DNA of 37,483 bases, taken from positions 1-37,483 of the forward strand of contig JAHEHJ010000058.1 in NCBI GenBank assembly GCA_024644655.1, in the 5' to 3' direction. Positions 7,683 through 16,528 of the stretch are shown in pieces. Source of the DNA: Flavobacterium sp. (GTDB lineage: Bacteria; Bacteroidota; Bacteroidia; Flavobacteriales; Flavobacteriaceae). Every line of letters begins with the position of its first letter. Within the stretch, counting starts at the first letter, position 1. Both the position numbers and the translations under genes were made by a program. A model generated the notes under the pieces. It made no database searches. It saw nothing but the letters and a program-made list of their open reading frames with translations, and had not been told where the DNA came from.

Positions 7683-8807
7683 ATGAAAAAAGATTTTTAC
7701 GAAATATTAGGCATCTCTAAAGGAGCCTCAGCAGAAGAAATTAAGAAAGCTTATCGTAAGAAAGCAATTGAGTTTCATCCAGACAAAAATCCTGGAAACA
7801 AAGAAGCAGAGGAAAATTTCAAAACTGCCGCGGAAGCTTACGAAGTATTGAGTGATGCAGATAAGAAAGCAAAATATGACCAATATGGTCATGCAGCTTT
7901 TGATGGAGCAGGTGGTTTTGGTGGTGGACATCATATGAATATGGATGATATCTTCAGTCAATTTGGAGATATTTTTGGTGGTGCTTTTGGTGGCGGTGGC
8001 TTCGGTGGTGGCTTTGGAGGTAATTCAGGAGGTCAACGACGAGTAAAAGGAAGTAATTTGCGTATTAAAGTTAAATTGACTTTAGAAGAAGTAGCCAATG
8101 GTGTTGAGAAAAAAGTTAAAGTAAAGCGTAAAATACAAGCTCCTGGAGTAAAATACAAAACCTGTTCAACCTGTAATGGCCAAGGGCAAGTTCTAAGAGT
8201 AACTAATACGATATTGGGAAGAATGCAATCGGCAACTACCTGTCATGTATGTGGTGGAGCTGGGCAAACAATTGAAAGTAAACCTAGTAATGCAGATGCA
8301 CATGGAATGGTGATGGAAGATGAAACCGTTTCTATTAAAATTCCTGCAGGAGTGGTTGATGGAATGCAACTGAAAGTTTCAGGTAAAGGGAATGATGCCC
8401 CAGGTAATGGAATTGCAGGAGATTTAATTGTTGCTATTGAAGAACAAGAGCATGAGTTTTTGAAACGAGAAGGAGAGAATTTGCATTTTGATTTATACAT
8501 TAGTTTCCCTGAAGCAGCATTAGGTGTCTCTAAAGAGATTGATGCGGTTAATGGTAAAGTGCGTATTAAATTAGAAGAAGGTATACAATCTGGAAAGATA
8601 TTACGTTTGAAAGGTAAAGGAATTCCAAGTTTAAATAATTATGGGAATGGTGATTTGTTAGTACATGTTAATGTATGGACTCCAAAGACATTAAACAAAG
8701 AGCAACGTCAATTTTTTGAGAATTCAATTACCGATGAAAACTTTGTACCAAAGCCTGAGAAAAGTGACAAATCCTTTTTTGAAAAAGTAAAAGATATGTT
8801 TTCATAG
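7683..8807 (+). CDS. dnaJ: Chaperone DnaJ with reduced zinc domain
   Basis: Hsp40 co-chaperone that loads substrates on DnaK and stimulates its ATPase; 374 residues. The J domain is at residues 1-70 with the essential HPD motif (FHPDKNPG). A Gly/Phe-rich linker follows (~75-120), then C-terminal substrate-binding domains and a dimerisation end. The zinc-finger domain is unusual. Only two CxxCxGxG motifs are present (Cys161/164 and Cys187/190), not the four of canonical DnaJ. By their spacing they match motifs 2 and 3, so one zinc centre should remain and the outer centre (motifs 1 and 4) is missing. No frame disruption is seen, and flanking sequence is intact, so this looks like a real lineage feature. 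Confidence 0.96.
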   Translation: MKKDFYEILGISKGASAEEIKKAYRKKAIEFHPDKNPGNKEAEENFKTAAEAYEVLSDADKKAKYDQYGHAAFDGAGGFGGGHHMNMDDIFSQFGDIFGGAFGGGGFGGGFGGNSGGQRRVKGSNLRIKVKLTLEEVANGVEKKVKVKRKIQAPGVKYKTCSTCNGQGQVLRVTNTILGRMQSATTCHVCGGAGQTIESKPSNADAHGMVMEDETVSIKIPAGVVDGMQLKVSGKGNDAPGNGIAGDLIVAIEEQEHEFLKREGENLHFDLYISFPEAALGVSKEIDAVNGKVRIKLEEGIQSGKILRLKGKGIPSLNNYGNGDLLVHVNVWTPKTLNKEQRQFFENSITDENFVPKPEKSDKSFFEKVKDMFS

Positions 8808-8834
8808 TTTGAAAATATTTTATTATATTTGGGT

Positions 8835-8854
8835 ATTACTTGTTAACAAGTAAT
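8835..8854. repeat. 20-bp perfect palindrome
   Basis: ATTACTTGTTAACAAGTAAT is a perfect inverted repeat without spacer, located 27 bases after dnaJ and 118 bases before the ABC transporter. No U-run follows, so it is not a typical terminator and may be an operator. Confidence 0.6.
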
Positions 8855-8875
8855 TTCTTTTTCATAGCAATTTTT

Positions 8876-8914
8876 CCCATCCTTAAGTAAAAATAAGGGT
8901 GGGTTTTTTTTATT
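8876..8914 (+). terminator. Terminator after dnaJ
   Basis: CCCATCCTTA (8876-8885) pairs with TAAGGGTGGG, one G-T wobble, across an A-rich loop and is followed by eight T residues. Confidence 0.8.
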
Positions 8915-8926
8915 TTCTTTAACATT

Positions 8927-8952
8927 GTATTTAGTACAAATAGTTACTTTTA
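8927..8952 (+). promoter_or_regulatory. Possible promoter of the ABC transporter operon
   Basis: TTG (8927-adjacent) and TACTTTTA (8945-8952, one mismatch to TAnnTTTG) are separated by about 17 bases, 20 bases ahead of the ATG at 8972. Weak call. Confidence 0.35.
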
Positions 8953-8971
8953 CATAAATTAATTTTTTGGC

Positions 8972-9895
8972 ATGAGCAATATCCTTGAAGTAAATAAAGT
9001 CGTTAAACAATATGGAAATTATACTGCGCTTAACGAAGTTTCTTTACACGTTCCTAAAGGGAGTATTTTTGGACTTCTTGGTCCGAATGGTGCAGGTAAA
9101 ACATCACTTATTCGTATAATCAATCAGATTACCATGCCAGACAGTGGTGAGATTATCCTAGATGGCGAGAAATTAAAGCCTAGCCATGTTCATTCCATTG
9201 GTTATATGCCTGAAGAGAGAGGGTTATATAAGACTATGAAAGTTGGAGAGCAATGCTTGTATTTGGCTCAATTAAAAGGGTTGACTAAGCAAGAAGCCAA
9301 AAAGGAATTGGAATATTGGTTTGATCGTTTGGAAATTCAAGGTTGGTGGAATAAAAAAATACAAGAACTTTCCAAGGGAATGGCACAAAAAATCCAATTT
9401 GTAGTTACTGTTTTGCACAAACCTAAGTTATTGATTTTGGATGAACCTTTTTCAGGATTTGATCCAGTAAATGCCAATTTGATTAAAGATGAAATCATTG
9501 CATTAAATAAACAGGGAACATCAGTTATTTTTTCTACCCACCGTATGGAGAGTGTAGAGGAAATGTGTGATCATATTGCTCTATTTCACAAATCTAATAA
9601 ATTGATAGAAGGTAAATTAACTGATGTCAAAAAACAATATCGTACCAATAATTATGAGGTTGGGATACTAGCTGATAATCCAACTGCATTAGTACATGAT
9701 TTATCCCAACATTTTAAATTAGTACCTACTGATTTTAAATCCTTAAATGAAGAATTGAAATTAGAAATTAATTTGGGTACTGCAACTCCGAATGAGTTAT
9801 TGTCGGAATTAGTGCAAAGAGGACAAGTCACCCATTTTATGGAGAAAATTCCAAGTGTGAATGATATTTTTATCCAAACTGTAAGCCAAAAATAA
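8972..9895 (+). CDS. ABC transporter ATP-binding protein (NatA-like)
   Basis: 307-residue ATPase subunit. The Walker A motif is GPNGAGKT, the signature is ELSKGMAQ, Walker B is LLILDEPFSGFDP and the H-loop is STHRME. The C-terminal ~70 residues fit the DUF4162 extension found on NatA-type exporter ATPases. Its stop overlaps the permease start by one base (TAATG), so the two are translationally coupled and form one transporter. The substrate cannot be read from the sequence; NatAB relatives export Na+ or drugs, which is only a family-level hint. Confidence 0.93.
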   Translation: MSNILEVNKVVKQYGNYTALNEVSLHVPKGSIFGLLGPNGAGKTSLIRIINQITMPDSGEIILDGEKLKPSHVHSIGYMPEERGLYKTMKVGEQCLYLAQLKGLTKQEAKKELEYWFDRLEIQGWWNKKIQELSKGMAQKIQFVVTVLHKPKLLILDEPFSGFDPVNANLIKDEIIALNKQGTSVIFSTHRMESVEEMCDHIALFHKSNKLIEGKLTDVKKQYRTNNYEVGILADNPTALVHDLSQHFKLVPTDFKSLNEELKLEINLGTATPNELLSELVQRGQVTHFMEKIPSVNDIFIQTVSQK

Positions 9896-11199
9896 TGAGC
9901 AAACTGCTTTTAATCATAAAGAGAGAATTTATTGCTAAAGTGCGCAATAAATCATTTATTGTCATGACGTTCTTAAGTCCGCTTTTGTTTGTTGGGATTG
10001 GTGTTTTTGTAGGGTATTTGAGCTCAATGAAAGCCGATATGAAAACAATAGCGATTCATGACGCTACAGGTCGGTTTGCTGCTGAATTCAAAAGTGACAA
10101 AGAATTTAAATATATTGATTTGTCTCAAGTTGATTTAAAAGTTCTTAAAGATAGTATAGTTAAAGAAAGTTATGAAGGTTTGTTGGTAATACCCAATAAA
10201 TCTGATCGTTTTTCATTGCAAAAGAATATTCAATATATTTCTAATGATAGTCCAAGTGTAAGTTTTATAAATGACTTACAAGATGTAATAGCAAAAAAAA
10301 TCACTGCAGAAAACTTTCAAAACGCGGGTTTAGATACCATAAAAATCAATCACGCCAAAGCAAATGTTGCTATTAGACTTGCTAAAGCATCTGGAGAAGA
10401 ATCTCTTAAAGGGCTTAATGAAATCAAAATTATAATTGGAGGTGCTTTTGGGTATTTGATTATGATGTTTATAATATTATATGGTAACATGGTTATGCGA
10501 AGTGTAATAGAAGAAAAGACATCACGTATTATAGAGGTTATTATATCTTCTGTAAAACCTTTCCAGCTAATGATGGGAAAGATAATAGGAACTTCTTTAG
10601 CAGGTATATTGCAATTTCTAATATGGGCAGTATTAGGTATGACTGCCATGTTTGTATTGTCTAGTATTTTTGGGGTTCATATTGGTGCTACTTCAGGTGT
10701 CCATGAAAAAGTGATTTTATCGGCTCAACAAGAAATGGCTGGTACAATACAATTGTATATTAAGGAATTATGGAATTTGCCAATAGCAACAATATTGATT
10801 TCATTTATTGTGTATTTTATTGGAGGGTACTTTTTATACAGTTCGTTTTATGCTTCAATAGGAGCAGCAGTAGATAATGAAACCGATTCACAACAATTCC
10901 TATTACCTATTATTATGCCTTTAATTTTAGGTGTATATATAGGTTTCTTTACAGTAATGAATGATCCTCATGGTACAATAGCTACTGTTTTTTCTATGAT
11001 TCCACTGACTTCTCCCATAGTCATGATGATGCGTATTCCATTTGGAGTACCTCTTTGGCAAATAATACTTTCGATGTTTTTGTTGTTTGTGACTTTTATA
11101 GGAGTCGTTTGGTTTGCCGCTAAGATTTATCGTGTGGGTATATTGATGTATGGAAAGAAGCCAACTTGGAAAGAATTGATTAAGTGGATGAAATACTAA
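9895..11199 (+). CDS. ABC-2 type permease (NatB-like)
   Basis: 434-residue membrane subunit partnering the upstream ATPase. One membrane span lies near residues 20-42, followed by a large extracytoplasmic domain (~45-175). A bundle of about five spans follows (~180-205, 225-260, 290-320, 335-360, 390-415). The pattern IIGGAFGYLIMMFIILYGNMVMRSVIEEKTSRIIEVIISSVKP is characteristic of ABC-2 (NatB/LinK-type) permeases. It ends without a visible terminator, 120 bases before the potassium-sensor kinase gene. Function as an efflux pump is inferred from family. Confidence 0.92.
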   Translation: MSKLLLIIKREFIAKVRNKSFIVMTFLSPLLFVGIGVFVGYLSSMKADMKTIAIHDATGRFAAEFKSDKEFKYIDLSQVDLKVLKDSIVKESYEGLLVIPNKSDRFSLQKNIQYISNDSPSVSFINDLQDVIAKKITAENFQNAGLDTIKINHAKANVAIRLAKASGEESLKGLNEIKIIIGGAFGYLIMMFIILYGNMVMRSVIEEKTSRIIEVIISSVKPFQLMMGKIIGTSLAGILQFLIWAVLGMTAMFVLSSIFGVHIGATSGVHEKVILSAQQEMAGTIQLYIKELWNLPIATILISFIVYFIGGYFLYSSFYASIGAAVDNETDSQQFLLPIIMPLILGVYIGFFTVMNDPHGTIATVFSMIPLTSPIVMMMRIPFGVPLWQIILSMFLLFVTFIGVVWFAAKIYRVGILMYGKKPTWKELIKWMKY

Positions 11200-11230
11200 T
11201 CTTTCTTTTCGATACTGTGCTAAAGTAATC

Positions 11231-11247
11231 TTTATAAAATCTTTATA
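11231..11247 (+). promoter_or_regulatory. TTTATA direct repeat, possible KdpE box
   Basis: TTTATA-N5-TTTATA (11231-11236 and 11242-11247) is followed by a TTTTACA. An 11-base-period T-rich direct repeat of this kind resembles the known E. coli KdpE site at the kdpF promoter. It lies 43 bases ahead of the -7 element at 11290-11297 and upstream of the KdpD-like kinase and KdpE-like regulator, which suggests autoregulation. Confidence 0.35.
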
Positions 11248-11289
11248 CTTTTACAAGTTTACCTTATATTCTACTTATAATGAATGCCG

Positions 11290-11297
11290 TAACTTTG
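11290..11297 (+). promoter_or_regulatory. -7 promoter element of the KdpD-like/KdpE-like operon
   Basis: TAACTTTG matches TAnnTTTG and lies 22 bases before the ATG at 11320. No clear TTTG -33 box is present, consistent with an activator-dependent promoter. Confidence 0.5.
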
Positions 11298-11319
11298 TCT
11301 CATTAAAAGGCGCATTCCT

Positions 11320-12426
11320 ATGTTAGTTTTTAAAAACCGAAGAAATCAATATCTCATAAGCTTCCTTTCCGTTGCAACCATTATGCTTTTGTGTTTAGGT
11401 GCAAGAGAGGTTATTGATTATAAAATTATCGGATATTTATTGTTGTTTTTGGTTTCAATTTTGGCTATTTTTCTGGAGATTAAACCTGTATTGTTAGCCG
11501 CATTACTGAGTGCATTAGCCCTAGATTTTTTATTTATCAAGCCCTATTATACACTTCATATTGACAATGCAGAAGATGCTTTGTTGCTTTTATTGTTTTT
11601 TATTATTGCATTAATAAATGCAGTATTGACATACAAGATTAAGCGTATGCAAAAAGCAATACATATGAAAGAAGCACGTGCTAACACTATGAAACTTTAC
11701 AATACTTTATTAGATTCTTTATCTCATGAATTGCGCACCCCTATTGCGGCTATTATAGGATCAATAGACACATTACAGCAGAAAAATGTAAATTTATCTA
11801 CAGATAGCAAAGTGCATCTTTTTAATGAAATTGAGAAAGCTTCCATGAAATTAAATTATCAAGTAGAAAATTTATTGAATATGTCACGTTTAGAGTCAGG
11901 CTATATTCAACCTAAATTGGATTGGTGTGATGTAAAGGAGTTGGCTTATACGGTTGGAAATCGTTTGACAGATGAATTGAGTAATCACAAATTAGTAATT
12001 GTTGCTGATGATTCCTTGCCACTATTTAAATTGGATTATGGTTTGATGGAGCAAATATTGTATAATTTAATTTATAATGCAGCACAGTATACTCCTAAGG
12101 GAGCCCAAATAAAGGTAGAGGTTAATTATGAAGTGGATGCCGATTATGACTCTCATATAGATTTGATTAAAAAATGCATAGTAACAATATCTGATGATGG
12201 TTATGGATTTCCAGAATCAGAAATAGAAAAAGCCTTTGATAAGTTTTACCGTTTACAAAATTCTAAGACAGGAGGAACCGGATTGGGTTTGTCTATTGTT
12301 AAAGGTTTTGTAGAAGCTCAACATGGAATTATCACATTGCATAATGCTGAAACCGGTGGAGCTGTATTTGAAATGATTTTTGAAGTAGATTGTTTGTCTA
12401 CTAAAACTGTTGAAAATGAATTCTAA
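11320..12426 (+). CDS. KdpD-like sensor histidine kinase lacking the KdpD/Usp N-terminus
   Basis: 368-residue membrane kinase. Residues ~10-110 form four closely spaced membrane spans of DUF4118 type, the membrane domain of KdpD, including LDFLFIKPYYTLHI. The kinase core follows: H-box SHELRTP with phospho-acceptor His136, N-box YNLIYNAAQYTPKG, G1 ISDDGYGFPE and G2 TGGTGLGLS. Full KdpD is ~900 residues, and the N-terminal P-loop and Usp domains are absent here. A separate gene with those domains is at 22766. The stop overlaps the KdpE-like regulator start by 11 bases. The protein probably phosphorylates that regulator; whether it still senses K+ without the N-terminus is open. Confidence 0.9.
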   Translation: MLVFKNRRNQYLISFLSVATIMLLCLGAREVIDYKIIGYLLLFLVSILAIFLEIKPVLLAALLSALALDFLFIKPYYTLHIDNAEDALLLLLFFIIALINAVLTYKIKRMQKAIHMKEARANTMKLYNTLLDSLSHELRTPIAAIIGSIDTLQQKNVNLSTDSKVHLFNEIEKASMKLNYQVENLLNMSRLESGYIQPKLDWCDVKELAYTVGNRLTDELSNHKLVIVADDSLPLFKLDYGLMEQILYNLIYNAAQYTPKGAQIKVEVNYEVDADYDSHIDLIKKCIVTISDDGYGFPESEIEKAFDKFYRLQNSKTGGTGLGLSIVKGFVEAQHGIITLHNAETGGAVFEMIFEVDCLSTKTVENEF

Positions 12427-13102
12427 TTTTACATTATTAGTTATTGATGACGAAAGTCAAATTAGAAAGCTCTTGGAAATTTCACTTGAGGCTAATGGCT
12501 ATAAATTGGTGTTTGCTGTCAATGCTAAAGAGGGTATTACTATGGCTGCTAGCCATCAACCTGACTTGATTTTATTGGATTTAGGATTGCCTGACGAAGA
12601 CGGACAAGTGGTACTCAAACAATTAAGAACGTGGTATCAAAATCCCATAATTATTTTATCAGTAAAAAGTACCGAAGATGAAATTGTAAAAGCTTTGGAT
12701 AATGGCGCAAATGATTATTTGACAAAACCTTTTAGAACACAAGAATTATTGGCTCGTATTCGAACTGCTTTGCGAGGTAGCTTTAATCAAAGCCAAGAAT
12801 CAGTTGTTAATTTTGGCTTGATTTCTGTTGATTTTGTGTCTCGTATAATTAAAGTTAAAGATGAGATTCTTAAACTAACTGCTACCGAATACAATTTATT
12901 TACACTATTATTGAAAAATGATGGCAGAGTACTGACACATCACTACTTACTCAAAGAGATTTGGGGTAATTCTTATGCTGAGCAAACCCAATATTTACGA
13001 GTTTTTGTAGCTCAATTGCGAAAAAAAATAGAAGATGACCCTAATAGACCCAAATATATACTTACGGAATCTGGGGTAGGATATCGTTTTAATTCTGGAT
13101 AA
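12416..13102 (+). CDS. kdpE: KdpE-like OmpR-family response regulator
   Basis: 228-residue regulator. The receiver domain is at residues 1-120, with acidic pair Asp-Asp-Glu near the start, phospho-acceptor Asp55 in LILLDLGLP, conserved Thr/Ser (ILSVKS) and Lys (YLTKPF). The OmpR/PhoB winged helix follows at ~130-226 (LTATEYNLFTLLLKNDGRVLTHHYLLKEIWG...YLRVFVAQLRKKIEDDP...GVGYRF), and this C-terminus is close to KdpE. The ATG at 12416 was preferred to the in-frame TTG at 12410. It overlaps the kinase gene by 11 bases. The probable target is K+ transport genes, possibly kup directly downstream or its own promoter; a separate sigma-54 regulator sits closer to kdp. Confidence 0.85.
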   Translation: MNSNFTLLVIDDESQIRKLLEISLEANGYKLVFAVNAKEGITMAASHQPDLILLDLGLPDEDGQVVLKQLRTWYQNPIIILSVKSTEDEIVKALDNGANDYLTKPFRTQELLARIRTALRGSFNQSQESVVNFGLISVDFVSRIIKVKDEILKLTATEYNLFTLLLKNDGRVLTHHYLLKEIWGNSYAEQTQYLRVFVAQLRKKIEDDPNRPKYILTESGVGYRFNSG

Positions 13103-13133
13103 CACTATTCGAATTTTTAATGTTAACACTATT
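13101..13133 (+). repeat. AACACTATT direct repeat upstream of kup
   Basis: Two copies of AACACTATT (13101-13109 and 13125-13133) start 24 bases apart, between kdpE and the kup leader. They may be regulator-binding half sites on one helix face; no family match is claimed. Confidence 0.4.
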
Positions 13134-13159
13134 GTGGTAGCCTTGTTGGCTAACTGCAC
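13134..13159 (+). promoter_or_regulatory. Hairpin / GTGG-N9-TTGGC element in the kup upstream region
   Basis: GTG, G-TAGCC and GGCTA-AC, CAC form an interrupted stem-loop (13134-13159) 38 bases before the kup ATG. There is no U-run, so it is not a terminator. The same bases contain GTGG and TTGGC with the spacing also seen upstream of the kdp operon (16622-16638). It could be a weak enhancer-dependent promoter or a leader RNA structure. Confidence 0.35.
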
Positions 13160-13197
13160 AGGAAAACTCATGTAAAAAAATAATAAATACAACTACT

Positions 13198-15138
13198 ATG
13201 AATACCACTACAAAACATAAAATTACTGCTGTAACACTTTTGATTGCACTAGGAATTATTTATGGCGATATAGGAACTAGTCCACTTTATGTAATGAAAG
13301 CCATTATTGGCGACAAACCTATAAATGAATTACTTGTTTATGGTGGTGTTTCCTGTGTTTTTTGGACGTTAACATTTCAAACCACATTGAAGTATATTAT
13401 ACTTACACTTTCTGCGGATAATCATGGTGAAGGTGGTGTTTTTTCGCTTTATGCATTGGTAAAACGATTTGGAAAAGGAAAGTTAGTTATTCCAACAATT
13501 CTTGGAGCAACAACACTTTTAGCAGATGGAATTATTACTCCACCTATTTCGGTAGCTTCAGCTGTTGAAGGACTTGAATCAATTGTTCCAAATTTGCCGA
13601 CTATTCCAATTGTGGTTGTTATAATTTCGTTATTGTTCATTTTTCAACGTTTTGGAACACATAAAGTAGGTTCCATTTTTGGACCAGCAATGTTAATTTG
13701 GTTTTGTATGTTATTTGTACTTGGCGTTTCACAAATTATTCATCATCCGGGTATTATAAAAGCGTTAAATCCGTTATATGGTTATGAATTATTAACACAA
13801 TACCCTAAAGGGTTTTGGTTGTTAGGCGCAGTTTTTTTGTGTACTACTGGAGCAGAGGCCTTATATTCCGATTTAGGGCATTGCGGGAAGGAGAATATTC
13901 GAATCACCTGGATATTTGTTAAAATAAGTTTGGTTGTAAATTATTTGGGTCAATCGGCTTGGTTAATGAGTCAAGGTAAAGAATTTTTAGATGGAAGAAA
14001 TCCGTTTTACGCTATTATGCCACATTGGTTTTTATTACCAGGAATAATTATTTCAACGTTTGCTACAATTATTGCATCACAAGCATTGATAAGTGGTTCA
14101 TTTACATTAATAAACGAAGCTATTTCGTTAAATTTTTGGCCAAGAGTTAAGCTAAAAAACCCAACCAATTTGAAAGGGCAAATCTATATTCCGTCAATCA
14201 ATAATATTCTTTGGTTTGGATGTGTATTAATGATTTTATATTTCAAAAACTCAACCAACATGGAAGCAGCATATGGGTTTTCAATCACAATTGCCATGAT
14301 GATGACAACAGTTTTATTAACCTATTATTTAGTTTATATCAAAAAAATTAAAAAATCTTGGGTTACACTTATCTTAGCTTTATTTGCAATAATTGAAATT
14401 TCATTTTTTATAGCAAATGTTTCTAAAATCAAAGAACGATGGATGTTTTTATTCTTTGAATTATTCATTTTTATGGTCATGTATGTTTGGTATTATTCTA
14501 GAAAAATTAATAATAAATTTTTAAGATTTGAAAATTTAAAAGAACAAACTGCATTGTTGAATGAGTTGAGCGAAGATGACAGTATTCCAAAATATGCAAC
14601 GCATTTAATTTATTTGTCTAAAGCTGACAAGACTTATGAAATAGAAGAAAAAATTATTAAATCAATTTTTGCCAAAAAACCCAAAAGAGCTGATGTTTAT
14701 TGGTTTTTGCATATCAACAGAACCAACGATCCGTTTGCTTTGAATTATGAAGTTGAAGAATTATTAGATGATAAAGTTATAAAAGTGGTGCTTAATATTG
14801 GTTTTAGAGTACAGCCTAAAGTAGAGTTGTATTTCAAAAAAATAGTTCAAGATTTAGTTAATCAAAAACAATTGAATTTGCATATTCGCCCAGATGGATC
14901 AACTAAATATAATGCTGAACCTGATTTTAAATTTATTATTATTGAGAAGTTTATCTCGGTAGAAAATGAATTTGCCTTTAAAGAAGGATGGATGTTAACA
15001 ACTTATTTTTGGTTGAAAAAATTATCCTTATCCGATGAGAAAGCCTTTGGTTTAGATAAGAGTGATGTTAAAATTGAAGAATACCCTATGGTATATTCAC
15101 CAACTTTAAATATTCCTTTACATAGAAAAAAAGTTTAA
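13198..15138 (+). CDS. kup: KUP-family potassium uptake protein
   Basis: 646-residue K+ (H+ symport) transporter of the inner membrane. The N-terminus has the family signature ALGIIYGDIGTSPLYV, followed by DNHGEGGVFSLYAL and TTLLADGIITPPISVASAVEGLE. About twelve membrane spans occupy residues ~10-440. The C-terminal ~200 residues are soluble. Length is normal for KUP. It is followed after 27 bases by the sigma-54 regulator gene, so the two are probably cotranscribed. KUP systems provide moderate-affinity K+ uptake, complementing the high-affinity Kdp ATPase encoded just downstream. Confidence 0.96.
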   Translation: MNTTTKHKITAVTLLIALGIIYGDIGTSPLYVMKAIIGDKPINELLVYGGVSCVFWTLTFQTTLKYIILTLSADNHGEGGVFSLYALVKRFGKGKLVIPTILGATTLLADGIITPPISVASAVEGLESIVPNLPTIPIVVVIISLLFIFQRFGTHKVGSIFGPAMLIWFCMLFVLGVSQIIHHPGIIKALNPLYGYELLTQYPKGFWLLGAVFLCTTGAEALYSDLGHCGKENIRITWIFVKISLVVNYLGQSAWLMSQGKEFLDGRNPFYAIMPHWFLLPGIIISTFATIIASQALISGSFTLINEAISLNFWPRVKLKNPTNLKGQIYIPSINNILWFGCVLMILYFKNSTNMEAAYGFSITIAMMMTTVLLTYYLVYIKKIKKSWVTLILALFAIIEISFFIANVSKIKERWMFLFFELFIFMVMYVWYYSRKINNKFLRFENLKEQTALLNELSEDDSIPKYATHLIYLSKADKTYEIEEKIIKSIFAKKPKRADVYWFLHINRTNDPFALNYEVEELLDDKVIKVVLNIGFRVQPKVELYFKKIVQDLVNQKQLNLHIRPDGSTKYNAEPDFKFIIIEKFISVENEFAFKEGWMLTTYFWLKKLSLSDEKAFGLDKSDVKIEEYPMVYSPTLNIPLHRKKV

Positions 15139-15165
15139 TTTTGAATTATTAAATGCAAATACAAT

Positions 15166-16506
15166 TTGAAATACATTCTTATAATCGATGACGAAGAAAA
15201 ACTTCGTGGACTTCTTGGACGAATTGTTAAATCAGAAGGATTCGATGTCATTGAAGCACCCGATTTAAAATCAGGTTTCAAGAAATTGGAGCAATATGAT
15301 ATTGATGTTTTACTTTGTGATGTTAAACTTCCTGACGGAAATGGAGTAGATTTTCTTCAAAAAATCAAAGCTAGTTTTCCGCTTACTGAAGTTATTCTTT
15401 TAACTGCCTATGGTAATATTTCTGATGGTGTTCAAGCGATGAAAAATGGTGCTTTTGATTATATTGTAAAAGGCGATGATAACGATAAAATCATTCCATT
15501 ACTTTATAAAGCTTTCGAAAAAGTACAATTGCAAAAGAAAGTCAAACAACTCGAAAAAAGAATTTCCGACAAATATTCTTTTGATACCATAATTGGAAAA
15601 TCAAAAGCAATAGAACAAGTAATTGATTTGGCTAAGAAAGTAGCGAAAACCAATTCAACGGTATTATTAACAGGTGAAACAGGAACTGGAAAGGAAGTTT
15701 TTGCACAAGCCATTCACGAGAATAGTTTACACGCAAGTAAATCGTTTGTAGCACTAAATTGTAGTACTTTCAGTAAAGAAATTTTAGAAAGCGAATTATT
15801 CGGACACAAACAAGGTGCATTTACAGGAGCTATCAAAGACAAGAAAGGTTTTATTGAAGAAGCAAATGGAGGATCGCTTTTTTTGGATGAAATTGGAGAA
15901 ATGGCTTTGGAATTACAAGCAAAATTACTTCGAGTTTTGGAGACTAATGAGTTCATTCCTGTTGGAGATACAACTCCAAAAAAATCAAATTTCAGATTAA
16001 TTGCGGCAACAAATAGGGATTTCAAAGTTGAAAGTGATGAACATCGTTTTCGCTCGGATTTGTATTTTAGACTAAATATTTTTGAAATTAATATTCCGCC
16101 TTTACGTGAACGAGTTAAGGATATTGAACCATTGGTGCATTTTTTTGTCGAGCAATTTTCTAATTCAATCAATAAAAAAGCATTGAATATTGAAGTAGAT
16201 TTCCTTCACAAATTAGAAGCCTATCATTGGCCTGGAAATGTTAGAGAATTGAAAAATGTTATAGAAAGAGCTGTAATTTTAGCTAACAAAGATATTTTAA
16301 CCCTCGAAGTTTTGCCTTATGAGATCCAACATCAAAGCGAAACCCAAAATAAATTAATGTCAGCATTTTCAATGAATTGTGTTGAAAAATTACACATTCA
16401 AAAAGTATTAAATTATACTAAAGGTAACAAAGCTGAAACTGCCAGACTACTAGAAATTGGAATTGCTACTTTATACAGGAAATTAGACGAGTATAATATT
16501 GAATAA
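15166..16506 (+). CDS. NtrC-type sigma-54-dependent response regulator (kdp-linked)
   Basis: 446-residue enhancer-binding protein. The receiver at residues 1-120 has Asp8/Asp9 and phospho-acceptor Asp52 (VLLCDVKLPDG). The AAA+ domain has Walker A GETGTGK (170-176), the sigma-54-contacting GAFTGA loop (217-222), Walker B GGSLFLDEIGE and an arginine-rich RFRSDLYFRLN sensor region. The C-terminal Fis-type helix-turn-helix is NKAETARLLEIGIATLYRKL. The start is TTG at 15166, because this gives MKYILIIDDEE; the nearby ATG at 15153 is out of frame. An intact GAFTGA means it should activate sigma-54 promoters. Position between kup and kdp suggests it controls K+ uptake. Its likely kinase is the HAMP-PAS kinase at 23893, and that pairing is inference. 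Confidence 0.92.
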   Translation: MKYILIIDDEEKLRGLLGRIVKSEGFDVIEAPDLKSGFKKLEQYDIDVLLCDVKLPDGNGVDFLQKIKASFPLTEVILLTAYGNISDGVQAMKNGAFDYIVKGDDNDKIIPLLYKAFEKVQLQKKVKQLEKRISDKYSFDTIIGKSKAIEQVIDLAKKVAKTNSTVLLTGETGTGKEVFAQAIHENSLHASKSFVALNCSTFSKEILESELFGHKQGAFTGAIKDKKGFIEEANGGSLFLDEIGEMALELQAKLLRVLETNEFIPVGDTTPKKSNFRLIAATNRDFKVESDEHRFRSDLYFRLNIFEINIPPLRERVKDIEPLVHFFVEQFSNSINKKALNIEVDFLHKLEAYHWPGNVRELKNVIERAVILANKDILTLEVLPYEIQHQSETQNKLMSAFSMNCVEKLHIQKVLNYTKGNKAETARLLEIGIATLYRKLDEYNIE

Positions 16507-16528
16507 GCAATCCTATCATTTTAATAAT

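Noticed and set aside
12995..13192. Minus-strand ORF over the kdpE end and kup leader
   Set aside because: It lies antisense to the conserved winged-helix domain and has no recognisable features.
13103..13197. c-di-AMP (ydaO-type) riboswitch upstream of kup
   Set aside because: The leader is under 100 bases and lacks the conserved ydaO sequence blocks; only a simple hairpin is visible.
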